From contig NW_026570527.1 of the NCBI RefSeq assembly GCF_019649055.1, forward strand, positions 1-60,391: a DNA stretch of 60,391 bases. The letters are read 5' to 3'. Below the pieces are notes generated by a model, which worked only from the letters and a program-made list of their open reading frames with translations, was not told where the DNA came from and ran no database searches. This DNA comes from Paramacrobiotus metropolitanus. Taxonomy: Eukaryota; Tardigrada; Eutardigrada; Parachela; Macrobiotidae. Shown here one piece after another: positions 11,301 to 21,812 of this stretch (the first letter of the stretch is position 1; each line of letters opens with the position of its first letter). Made by a program: the position numbers and the translations under genes.

Positions 11301-12987
11301 GTCGGCGGACTGGATTTCTATGCCCAGTTCGTCTGCTAGACGGAGCATGTTGTACTGATTGTCGAGCATCGTCAATGGGCCTAGTCCGTATACCGGCTGG
11401 CCAGGGCGCTCGGACACATCGTGCATGCGACCCCCGATGCGGGACAGCTGCTCGAAAATGCAGATTTGGTTTTTGTACTGCGGTGACAGCTTATAAGCAG
11501 CATAGGCGCCGGAAAAGCCATTGCCTGAGACAGCAACGCGGCATTCTATGCTTTTGCTGTCGATAGTCTCCGGAATGATGGCTGGCTCTTGGTAGGCATC
11601 GCCTAGAATGACTTCCGGTTCCTGAGCTAGTGCGAGCTTCACCGTCACTATGATTGCTGCTCGTATGCTGAGGAGCATGGTGGCGGCCATTGCCGTTGAA
11701 TTACTAGTGTACAAAGTCGATATGCCGGTAACAACAATCTGTTTTTGCCGTGCGTTACGTTCCGTTTTGTCAGATCTCTCGACGGAAGTGTATCGTGTAC
11801 ATCCTTTGGTACAATAGGGGATATTCCGAAAGCCTGGGGAAAGAAACGGCTTGCCGTAAAATAATTAATGAGAGTGTTTTTTAGTGTTTGCTAGCACTAT
11901 TCTGAAGTATTGTTGCTAGTGTAGATCGATATTACTATCTAGAGAATGTGTTTTGTTGTTTTACGCATTTTGATGTTTCAGTCTTGTTCGGTATGTTCAA
12001 ATTGTACAAACCAGCAGGACGTTAATAGTTTGGTAAAAATGTCTACAGAAAGATTTGTAAATAATTACTGTTTACCAGTTTTGACAAGAATTATTTATTA
12101 TATTTTTCTGTTAGTAAATTGTGATTTGTGGCATATTATCTATCGTTAAATTGTTGTAAATTAATATTTTTGGCATCAGCTCGGAGCTACTTCATCGTAG
12201 TTGTGAAGCTGTTTTTTATTAACAACTCGTGAAAGCTTACCTGCGGCTTTATAGTGTTTTACATCCAAAAAGTTAGTTTGCTTCAGATAGCAGGAGAACT
12301 GGTATAAGGAAAATACTACACTGCACCATGAAATGTCTAGACTCAGAGTTAATACATATGATACATTTTGAACTTTGTTACCTCGAGCCGGAGTCGATAA
12401 TCCAAGTTCATGTAGATAGCATGATGAAAATAGAGATTGTAAAAGTGGAAGCAAATTGGTAAAATAGATCGCTGCTGTTGCCTCGAATTTTAAATGCCGG
12501 ACAGAGACTGCAACCGATATGCGAGTGAGAACCGTGGTGTGTTATGTGTAACTCGGATCTGTAAAAAGTAAAACTTTCTCGAAGTGTTTCGCCGTAAAAC
12601 CTGAAGGCGTTGACGGTTTCGTACTTATCCAATTACTGCCGGATTTTTCAAAATGAAGCATATTTAACGCTTTATTTGCTGAAATGTGTGCGTGTAGAAC
12701 TATAAGTACACTTATTGTGTCTGATAAAGCTGTATACCGGTATTGCAGGAATTGGGATTGCGATGGGTATGGAGAATTTCAACCAGGATGGTGCAGCCGG
12801 CATAATCAGTGCGGTACTGCAAGCGATGGCCTGTGGTACATTTTTGTTCATTACATTTCTGGAGGTTTTGCCGCATGAAATGCTGAAGAATTCTCAAGAC
12901 GAAGCCGGTGGTGTGATGTTACTGAAGATTCTTTGCATGGTTATCGGATTCTCCGTTATGGCTGGATTGATGTTTATGGATGCCTGA
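8333..12987 (+). CDS. ZIP family zinc transporter (SLC39A1/2/3-like)
   Basis: Imports Zn2+ (and related divalent ions) into the cytosol across a plasma or organelle membrane. Exons: 8333-8433, 8676-9117, 9386-9830, 12749-12987; the joins keep frame and give 408 aa. Exon 1 is TM1 (LVLGGMFLITSIFCLLPAW). Exon 2 carries TM2-TM3 (NCFACGVFLGTLFLDL) and a His-rich cytosolic loop (HIFHGHDHGHG). Exon 3 has the signature TM4 HSVFEGLAVGLQ and TM5 HKCVVAFSVGMNL, which hold the metal-site His and Glu residues. Exon 4 has TM7-TM8 (GTFLFITFLEVLPHEM). Length and order fit the ZIP I/II subfamilies. The start gives a hydrophobic N-terminus and a good context (GGAGAAATGG). Introns 1-2 are 242 and 268 nt; intron 3 is 2.9 kb and contains an opposite-strand gene. 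A likely poly(A) signal is at 13489. Confidence 0.9.
10059..11690 (-). CDS. secreted flavin amine oxidase (MAO/L-amino-acid-oxidase-like), nested; may be broken
   Basis: FAD-dependent oxidation of amines or amino acids is the family role; substrate unknown. The ATG at 11690 or, in an ideal GCCGCCACC context, at 11678 begins a signal peptide (MLLSIRAAIIVTVKLALAQ). An FAD-binding GxGxxG (VSGNGFSG) and the ExxxRxGGR-type motif (FEQLSRIGGR) follow. The last exon carries the C-terminal FAD motif (MIGEAYMPAYVGWTEGAL). Exons 11690-10376 and 10312-10059 join in phase. However, a TAA sits in frame at 10475-10473 with coding-like sequence on both sides. Either the gene is interrupted, or a 78-nt in-phase GT-AG intron (10496-10419, weak donor GTGTAT) removes the stop. 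The gene lies wholly inside intron 3 of the ZIP gene on the other strand. Confidence 0.8.
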
Positions 12988-14287
12988 TAACCGGAAGCTT
13001 TACAGTTTTTGGCTTATAGTAAGCTGTTAATGACTAGATTTGTATGTAGTTAGGCTTTTAAGCCAGCGGTGTCTTTAAGTGATCGTCCAGGTGGTTTTAT
13101 TTCCTTCTCAGTCTGCCAAATGGATTGTTAGCCGTATTAACTCTTTACAGTGACATGACCTGTTGTTTTGTGAATCTTTTAGACGTTATACTCGATAAAT
13201 TTTTCTCGTTATCCTCCATTTTGCAAACTTTGTTGTATAAAATCCCTGTTTTTGATTTTTCATTGGTAGTGGTTTCTGAATGTCTTTCATGTTATTGTAT
13301 TCCTTCTGATTTTTACGGAGATGATTACTGATTATGTTGTAAGATGTGATCAAGGACGTTGCGGGCTGTGGTGGTTTTTGTACCGCATGAAAAATATAAA
13401 TGAAAGATGGCGCAAAGTATGGTTTGAAGTATAGTACAGCATGTACACGTACATACATACCTTCGTGTGAGGGCTGATGAATACTAGTAATAAAATTATT
13501 TCAGTGTGAGTTTGTATGCGTACTTTGCACTTTATGTTGAAGAAACTGAACTTTGAATTGCAGCGGCATTAATTAATTGTGTTTGTAATCGGCGTGCCGT
13601 CTTTAATGCCCTCACATTTGCCTAACAATGGAACCGATAAAAACTATTCGAAAATATGGTTCGTACTGGAAAACTGCTGTTCGCGATGGGGGCATTCTAA
13701 ATATTTACCGGTAGAAGTGATATTTTGATGGGTGACAATTAGTAGTAATTTCTAACCCGTCACTTGCGTTTTGTGACTCAACACACTTTGACTACAATAT
13801 TATAATTATGACGACGCGCTCGGCGCCAATTAATGTACAGTACTTGTATTTGCCATTTAGCAAATACCCTTAATCTTATCATTAAAAAAATTATAAGCGG
13901 GACCTGTTCAGGTGTTAATCAAATCAAGAAGTGTTCTTATAATCTTGTTTTAATCCAGCAGCTGTGAGACTGTGAAGTAGGAGGGGTTAGAATTAAACCA
14001 AAACAAACGCGGTGCCTTATGACGCATTCGACATACCGTTGTTCACATTTTCGATGACTCATTGCAAACGCAGCGTGCACGCTGCATAGCAAGTTTCAAG
14101 ATGTAAAGTTCAACGCAAATGGCAAAGTGCTACTTGGAAGATAAGCAGTTTCTGATTTTCTTGTTTCAGTTAAAACTGAAAGGATTTACGGTGTGCTACG
14201 GTGTTACCAACACTAATAGCGAAGTAACCCGTAACGGCTTACAAGAGCAGAGTGTTTCCTTGTAATCATCAGTGTTTTCGTGTAAGA
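12988..14287. other. ZIP 3' UTR and intergenic sequence
   Basis: AT-rich with a poly(A) signal AATAAA at 13489-13494. I see no other gene. The last 200 bases before the next ATG should contain the promoter and 5' UTR of the decarboxylase gene; no TATA box stands out. Confidence 0.5.
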
Positions 14288-16674
14288 ATGAAAGTCACAA
14301 AGTTGTTCTCGCGTGCGTCGAGAACATCTCAATCCGCGTATGATGGACCAGCGCGTCGTCTATTCTGGCGACCATCACGCTGGTTTCCAACCCGTTCGTT
14401 TGCCAATACATCCCTGGCCAGCCAGTTCAACACTCGTTTCCTGTATCGATTCCAGCGGCGGAACCTGATCGAATACACGGACAAACAAAGTGCGACCGTT
14501 CGTTTTCCATTATCTTGACGTGGGATTTAAATTGGGATTGGTTTTGCAGATTTCAGCAGTTCTTCCCGATGGTATAGAAAGTCCAATTTGTCGAAATGGA
14601 CCAAGAACTCGTTGAGATGGACCCCCATTCCCATTGTGGTGGGGGTGATTTGGCTGGTCTATCGTCAGCTTTTGACGGCGAATCGAAGGAATGCTAGCGA
14701 TGACGCAAAAAACGACACTGGCGCGGATGTGCATGATGTTGGGAAATATTCGCGACGTGCACTGCCTTGGCAAGTTCCTACTGTGGTAAGTCGATCGAAC
14801 TACTTTTTTATGTTAGGTCGTACAAAGGATATTGTTCAATAGATGCGTGAAAATAAATAACGTTTAAAAAAACAGTTCAAGTGCAGTACTTGTCCAGTCA
14901 CTCTGCGCGAAAGCTTATTTTGCATGGTTTTGTTTTAAACTTGTGCTACGTTGTGTGTCACGTTTTAAATTATTTAGTAATTGTAGTACTACATAATTTA
15001 AATACGTTGCTTACCCCCGAGTAGATAAAGGCATTTCATCTGTTTTTATCAGTTTTTAATACCATAGTGAGAATGGATTACTGATTTACGCGAAGGAAAG
15101 AATTTGTATTATTTCTTTGGAACTAAAAGTTGTCAGCGGATATTATTTATAAATACTATCAAGAGATTTGCAATAAGATCTTTTTCCCAGTTCGCAGCAT
15201 ATGCATGTTAAGTGGGTTGTGTTTGCAGTTTTACGTGTATCAGTTCCTGCCTCTCCGTGCCTTGTCGCGCACGTGGGGCTGGGTGAATGATCTCTATTTA
15301 CCGCCGTGGCTGCGCCGTCCCCTTCTCTCCTCCTATGTGTGGCTGTTCGGGGTGGATCTCTCGGAAGCGGCCATCCAGGATTTGAAGTGGTACAAGAATC
15401 TCGGCGAATTCTTCCGCCGACATTTGCGCCCAGGCGTGCGACCGGTGGCCGACAAGAGTTGTGTGGTAAGCGCGATCGGTATCACGGTGTGGTTGTGCTA
15501 CATTGCTAACGATAAATAATATACGATTGTTTTAGGTGAGTCCATCGGATGGCACCGTTCTCCATGTCGGCCGTGTGGAAGACGATTGTGTCGAGCAGGT
15601 CAAAGGCATGACCTACAGTCTGGCGGCGTTTTTAGGCCCCAAAAACTGGTTCACCTACACCGCCGATGATGAACCAGTTGTTGAAGAGGTATAGACGTTT
15701 TCCGTGGGAAGTTTGTGATTTTGTTATTTCTCTCGCGTGTTTTGACTTTTGAGGATGTGAAAAAGCGTACAGACATCGCGTGAGATAGTTTTACACATCG
15801 TTGATGTTGTTCTCGTAGAACGAAGCTCCGGAGCCGTCCAAGACATACCGGAAGAGTTTGTGCTTGCGGAATAAGGGCACTGATTTGTATCATTGTGTGA
15901 TTTACTTGGCGCCTGGTGATTACCATCGGTTTCATTCCCCGGCGGACTGGCAGGTCATCTCCCGACGGCATTTTCCAGGTGAGCTTGTCTGATCTTACCG
16001 GTGACGCAGATGCTTCGATATTTGTGTTTGGCAGTGCTGTATGGTGGCATGTATATTGTACTACTACCGTTTTATCGAAGTTCTGCGGTTTTTTTAGATT
16101 GAGAATACATTTCTACTGTATTAATGGTTAGATGATAATTTTTTCATTCTGTTGTAGGTCATCTGTTTAGTGTGTCTCCTTCTATAACAAAACGGATCGA
16201 GGGCCTGTTCAACTATAACGAGCGGGTGGTTTACTATGGAAACTGGTTGCATGGTTTCTTCTCCATGACCGCCGTCGGTGCTACCAATGTCGGATCCATT
16301 CGTGTTTATTTTGACGAGGTTGGTGGCATATTTTATACGGTTACTCGCTTGTTTGGTAACTAAATTTGATTTTATCGTTTGTAATTCAGAGGCTAAAAAC
16401 AAATAATCGGCGTTATAAACGCGGAGCATATCAGGATTGGAATTTCTCCCAGCATATGGCGTCTTCGGCGGATGTCAGGGCGGTCGATCTGGTAAAAGGC
16501 GCGGAGTTTGGGGAATTCAATTTGGGATCGACGATTGTGCTGTTGTTTGAGGCGCCCAAGAATTTTGAGTTTACGGTGGATGTCGGTGATAAAGTGTTCT
16601 ATGGTCGACCACTGGGCTGCTTAATGGACGGCGAGAATCCCGGGGATACCGTGCCGGCGTGTCGTCCAGCTTAA
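14288..16674 (+). CDS. PISD: mitochondrial phosphatidylserine decarboxylase proenzyme
   Basis: Converts phosphatidylserine to phosphatidylethanolamine at the inner mitochondrial membrane. Exons: 14288-14489, 14550-14785, 15229-15465, 15536-15688, 15819-15978, 16158-16318, 16390-16674; sum 1434 nt, 477 aa. The N-terminus is Arg/Ser-rich (presequence-like), followed by a membrane segment ([15 protein letters not shown]). Then come the family landmarks: [31 protein letters not shown], the catalytic-site [11 protein letters not shown], and near the C-terminus FNLGST. LGST is where autocleavage yields the beta chain and the pyruvoyl alpha chain. Intron 1 is only 60 nt with a weak GTGCGA donor, chosen because phase fits; the mature enzyme is unaffected by this uncertainty. 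A poly(A) signal is at 17014. The longer end relative to human PISD is in the presequence. Confidence 0.93.
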
Positions 16675-17391
16675 GCAGTGCCTGGACCGTATCAGCTTCC
16701 TTTACAGTACATTTTCCTCCCCTTATTGTGATCACATTGTAAGACTCATCGAACCCGGAAAAGCGAATCACTCTGCTTCCTTCTCATCTTCTTTCTCACA
16801 AGTGTATTTGTTAAGAAGTCAGCTTGCATGAAGTAATCGTTCATATTGATGGATTAGGTGTAATTAGGAATATTGTGATTGTGAGCTACATTTGGTCTCT
16901 GCAGAATGCAGTGATTGTCTTCGTTCCGGTTTCAGATGCATTTTATACTGAATGATGATCGTGCTTTTAATTTTAGTTTTATTTTTGATCAGTTGTTAAA
17001 AAGCGGCTGGAATAATAAATATGCATAGTTTTTTCTATCGTTTTTGGCTTTTATCTCTCTTAATCGTCTTTATGTAATCTAAGTCGAGAGAGCCGACTGA
17101 GCAAGCGCATAAAACATTGTCAGTACATTGCTAAACGGAAGACAATTCAAATTTTACTACAATTATTTACTTTGACTTTTCGTATGGTGAATTTCATAGA
17201 AATTACAAGAGAAGTCGCATTAACAACCGAGCTAAAAAATTAAATATTATCAAACCATTCAAACTGGTACAAATTTTACGAAGTCGATCCTTGATCTGCA
17301 GACTGGCGACAGATTTTAGGGGGAAAGACGTGATGACTGAGTAAATATTGCAGGACCACAATTGTCATGAGATTGCCGCGATGCGGTGAAG

Positions 17392-18415
17392 TTAGTTGTA
17401 ACAACCGCTCTCGATGGGCGTTTCTCCGGGCACAAAGATGTTGAGGATCTTGGTGTACATTGCGAACCGGCGTCTGGCCTTGTGCTGATACGCCCCATCA
17501 CACTCATATCCACCGTTAATCGCCCGGGTGGTCACACCGAACTTCCCTTCCGCCACACCGGCTTTGTCGTGCACCCGGTTGCCCCAGAACCAAAAGGTCG
17601 TATCCCAGGCAATCTTATCATCCGTGGCCACTTGCTCGGGATTCCTGGCCAGCCGATCATCGCCATACAGTGCAAATGACGCATCACGATAGTTGTAGAT
17701 ATGGCTCAGCTGGATGTAGCCGCGTCCGTGATAGTTCTTCCCGGGATAGGCGGGGTCCGTGGAAATGATGGGTGAGTACTCTTCTTTAGCTTTCAGACCG
17801 TCGGATTCGTGGAGGATGTTGGCCAGGAACATGGCGAGTTCCCGTTTCGTGGTGACCTTTCCGTTGACGGCGCCTTTGTTGATGTTCTCGTACTGTTCAT
17901 CCGAGGGAGCGCCGTAGCCGTTAATTGTAACGGCTTGCCGGAATTCGTCTTTGCTGATTAAATAACCCGAAGCAGGCTGACCACCTGTTGCATACGAAGT
18001 AATCATAAAAAAGCTTTATTAATACAACAGTACGGCTTATTACATAAATGCGACTGAATACTTCTTGTTATACGAAAAATATGAATAACGTACCTCCACT
18101 GGGCGACGGAGCTGGAGGGTTAGGCGGAGGATTGACGGAGCCCCCTCCCGTATAAGGAGGCACTGAAACTTTACAGAATCCAAAAACGTTGCCACCATTG
18201 TCGCACTTCAAGCCGCCACAACACGGAATGTGATCGGCACAACCTTCGCCTTGCAGCCGACATGCTTCGTTACCAATAACCTGTACAATAATCGAAAGTA
18301 TTACATCACTGCTGTATCTTCTTTCCCTCAAAATAAATAACAGAAAACAGATCAATGGTTTCCGTACCGAAAGCAGGAGAGCCGCAATTACAGAGGAAAG
18401 AAGGGAATTCATCAT
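17392..18415 (-). CDS. secreted cysteine-knot-like domain plus GH19 chitinase
   Basis: GH19 enzymes hydrolyse chitin with inversion. Exons: 18415-18368, 18280-18094, 17984-17392; 275 aa, with introns of 87 and 109 nt. Exon 1 gives the signal peptide (MMNSLLSSVIAALLLS). Exon 2 encodes a six-Cys module, C-x6-C-x5-CC-x4-C-x9-C, typical of knottin spacing, and then a Pro/Gly/Ser linker. Exon 3 is the GH19 domain: KRELAMFLANILHESDG with the likely catalytic Glu in HES, the conserved NYHGRGYIQLSHIYNY, and FWFWGN. The domain is of the short, bacterial-like loop type. Likely roles are digestion, cuticle remodelling or defence. Knottin-type modules have many non-toxic uses, including carbohydrate binding, and the fusion suggests a targeting module. 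An upstream in-frame non-ATG extension to 18454 was not used. Confidence 0.85.
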
Positions 18416-19536
18416 TGTTTGTCGTGACTCGAACGTATCTGTGCCACTGCACAATTTTATACACTAACTATTTATGTATATCAGAATAACCTAACAAGTG
18501 TGTGACCCAAACTTTAACATAAAGGGTTGAGAAGTGTTAAATGTGTAAAGTTTTACGATTTAACTTCTAAAAGCCGGAGCTTTTTATAGAAGACCAAAGC
18601 TAAGAAAATCCGATACCAACTGTATTTCTAGAATTTCCTCTGTTTATGACGCAATTAGGTGAAGATGTACGTGTCGATAGTTACTAATACACGGATTTGT
18701 GTCCGCAAGATCGATCAGACCTGCGATGCAGAAGATATGGTGAGGATGCTTTGATAAAGTTTCCGAAATGACAGGATGACGTACCTCGTACGTTATATCG
18801 TAATTATTATCTTGCTAGGGAATTCCTGAATTGGTTTGAGTGGCGCGAGGAATTTCCTGGTTGAACTTCCGGAACTGGTCACTTCGCCCGTGATGATGAG
18901 TAGTGCTGTATTGTACAGTACGTGTGTTCTTGTACATCGCAGCTATAATTTATTTGTACGTTAGTTCAGATTAAATCGGTTGTTTTGTATCTGCTTCCTG
19001 CTCAGTGTTGACTAATTTGTTTACGTTCTAGCGACGGTTCTACGTTTAATATGCGCAAACCACAGATGTACAGTTGTACAATTAATGTACAGTTGTACAA
19101 TTAACTTTGTATTCCATAGTTAATTGGCGCCGCTGTAATCGTTAAAGCCGGCCTGACGCTCCTGGACGTTATTTGCCATCAATAATTACCCAACAGCCTC
19201 AGAGTATGTAGTTTTTTGGATATTTATGTGTTACCACACATATCAAACAAAATCTTCAATCGCGTTACGATGTGGTTATCGTAATGATTTAACGTCAGTC
19301 AAAATTTTTCGGACAAAGTATTCGTATGCCGTTGTGTCACAATCAGTTCACATCGCCACTGTAGGAACTTGCAAGCAGTTCTGTAAAATACTATAATTAT
19401 ATGGTTTTACCCACGTAAATCGATTTCCTAATGTACTGAATCATCAAATGTGTGCGCATTGTTACAATTAAAGTTGACTGCAAATAACTAGCAGTAGAGT
19501 GAATGTATTCCTTTCAAAAATTTCAGTTTTTATAAG
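18416..19536. other. intergenic region between divergent secreted-protein genes
   Basis: This is a shared upstream region for the minus-strand chitinase and the plus-strand Pro/Tyr-rich gene. It is AT-rich, with a short direct repeat of TGTACAGTTGTACAATTAA around 19066-19102. No ORF is convincing. Confidence 0.5.
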
Positions 19537-21416
19537 ATGTTTTGTCCCACCACAGGCGAATATCTGGCACTTGTGTTGGTAAGGCCTTATGCTACATTCT
19601 TTGTTTTCTGAATTATAATTTTTGAGAATAGTGATCACACGACAGTTAGTTAACCGAATATTATACAGTACTGGAATTTGTAAATGCAGGAATCTGATCC
19701 CGAACTGGTTCCGGCTGGTTCCACTTCCTCATGCACGCATTATACTTTTCTTTCCGTAGATAATTTTGAAAGTCGCATCGCCATTAAGCGGTCTTGTTGA
19801 ATCGAATTTCTCTCCTTCTGCGAGTGGACTGTACGCTTACATCCCGTATTATTTTGGATCAAAACGTGTTGCCAACCGAATAACCAAGCGTCAGATAAAT
19901 GAATACGGTCTTAGCAGCTTTCGAGCACAAGACAATGCAAGAAATCGGCCCCAGTCACCCTATGAGCCGGAACTTCCGCCATCGACAGTCACTCATGGGC
20001 CAGACGGACATTATCAGCCCGAATATGACCTTTTGCAAAATCCGGACTCGTACGTATACGCCGCCATGCAGAACCGGTTCGTCTCGAACGAAAATCGACC
20101 ACCGTCACAGTGTTGTCAATGTGCTCCAGGAGGATCATCTTATTCCTCTCAAAATCTAGGAACTGCCATGCCGATTGCGTACAGGTGGTGCTTAAAATAA
20201 AGAGACGACAAAATTTGTGTATTTTTATAACGTAATTTATATTCATAATAAATAATTATTGTGTTCGGGCACTTTCAGTACTGTACTCGTATTAAAATTA
20301 ACAAAATATCAAACGCGCGTTTTTATAAGCACGTACACAGAAATTAATTCGTTTGTGGATTTTCTTTGTTGCAGCTCGGTGAGCAATCCATCACCAGATT
20401 TTCGGTCACCGTTGAACCATCCGATACAGAACTATCTAAATATTCTGCGTTATAATATGAATAACATCAGGTGACTATGTCTGACATGCCGATGTTATAC
20501 ACCCACAAAAGCGTTTCTGTAACAACATATACACTGTATGTATATACACTGAACAGCGTCATTTTTAATTATGCACCTGTCCGTGCCGTACATTGCATAC
20601 CTTGATAATTTAGAAAATTTCCCGCTCTTGCAGCAGACCGAATTATGATGAAACCATGATTCGCAACGCGCCGGTGGCATATCCGCCGCGTACGGTTTAT
20701 CCAGCTCCGCCGTATCCAGGCCCACATCACACGCCAGTTCCCGCAGCACAGTCAGCTCCCCAAGCTTCTCAGCCTGTGCTTTACAACCAGCCTTCAGTAT
20801 TCGAAGCCCGACGCTACGGACCGATGCACACATACCGGTAAGTGCAGTGTTTCCCGTCAATTCTAGATCCGCATTAGTCTACAACGATTAGGTCACCCAT
20901 GTCGCTTGTAACTACAGACAACCGTATACTCAAGCGCTAACAATGCCAAACTGGCAAATTCCTCCGTATTTTGTCCAACAATCGTATTCGAATTTACCGC
21001 CTAGCCAGCCACGGGTGTACGGTGCTCGAAAAAATTATGGGGTATATGGATACGGAATGCAACCGTCATCACATCACACTTCCAACGAGCTATGCTACGC
21101 AGACGACGGGTCCAGCATTCCCTGTGGTTACCAGTTACCACCGGCAGGAGGTCACTACACAAGTACTGCATCGTCCAACAGCACTGCATCAAGCTCTACC
21201 GCGGCCACGCTGACTAGCAGTGCGACTGGCTCCACTTCCGATGCCGGTTCTTCCCAGAGCAGTACAGGAGGGCCTTCCTGTTCCGACGGTACTCAGGCAC
21301 TGGCAGCACTGCCACTGTGCCCATTTGATGCACAAGTAGCATTCAGCGAAAAGGCACCCGCTAATATGCAAGGCCTTTTTTCGAACGTCTCCCAAAAATC
21401 ATGTTGTATTCTGTAA
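19537..21416 (+). CDS. secreted Pro/Tyr/Ser-rich protein, lineage-specific
   Basis: Exons: 19537-19578, 19760-20184, 20375-20470, 20634-20837, 20918-21416; 421 aa. Exons 1-2 together make a signal peptide (EYLALVLIILKVASPLSG). All introns after the first are phase 2, so exons 3 and 4 could be skipped or duplicated without frame loss, a layout common in repetitive structural proteins. The body is rich in Pro, Tyr, Gln and Ser (VYPAPPYPGPHH) with a CCQC cluster. The last exon has a Ser/Thr/Ala/Gly-rich tract likely to be O-glycosylated, scattered Cys, and the terminus KSCCIL. The intron before exon 4 ends in CAGCAG, allowing a one-residue alternative. A cuticular, mucus or eggshell component is a guess. 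Composition resembles the Tyr/Pro-rich parts of the 48-56 kb family, but the lipocalin-like half is absent. Confidence 0.7.
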
Positions 21417-21812
21417 TCAAACACGAACATTTAGCTAAATAACCTTTTTTTCATTTTCTTTCAAAATTGTTGTCATGCAGTAAGTGCAGTCTGTACTCGT
21501 ACATACAAAGCTCACAGCAATAATTTTCGGTGATAAAATAATCTGGTATCAACTTCGAAACCAGTCGTTGCTACATAATACTATTCATTGAGGTATGCAC
21601 ACACGTGAAGTACATACTCGGGAAATATTGTTGTACTTGATCCATGAAGCAGCTATGCAAATTTTATTTGCTCAAATTTAACAGTTTGTCAGCGTATTGG
21701 ATTGGGAACTTTCGGACGCATATTTTACTAACATCTTACTGCCGCCATACGTGCTCACGTCCTGCATTAATCTTTTACTAATGACTATTCAGCTGGATCT
21801 CGATGGTCCCAA

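Noticed and set aside
10567-11566. Plus-strand openings antisense to the amine oxidase
   Set aside because: They mirror the codons of the oxidase and carry no motif or splice context.
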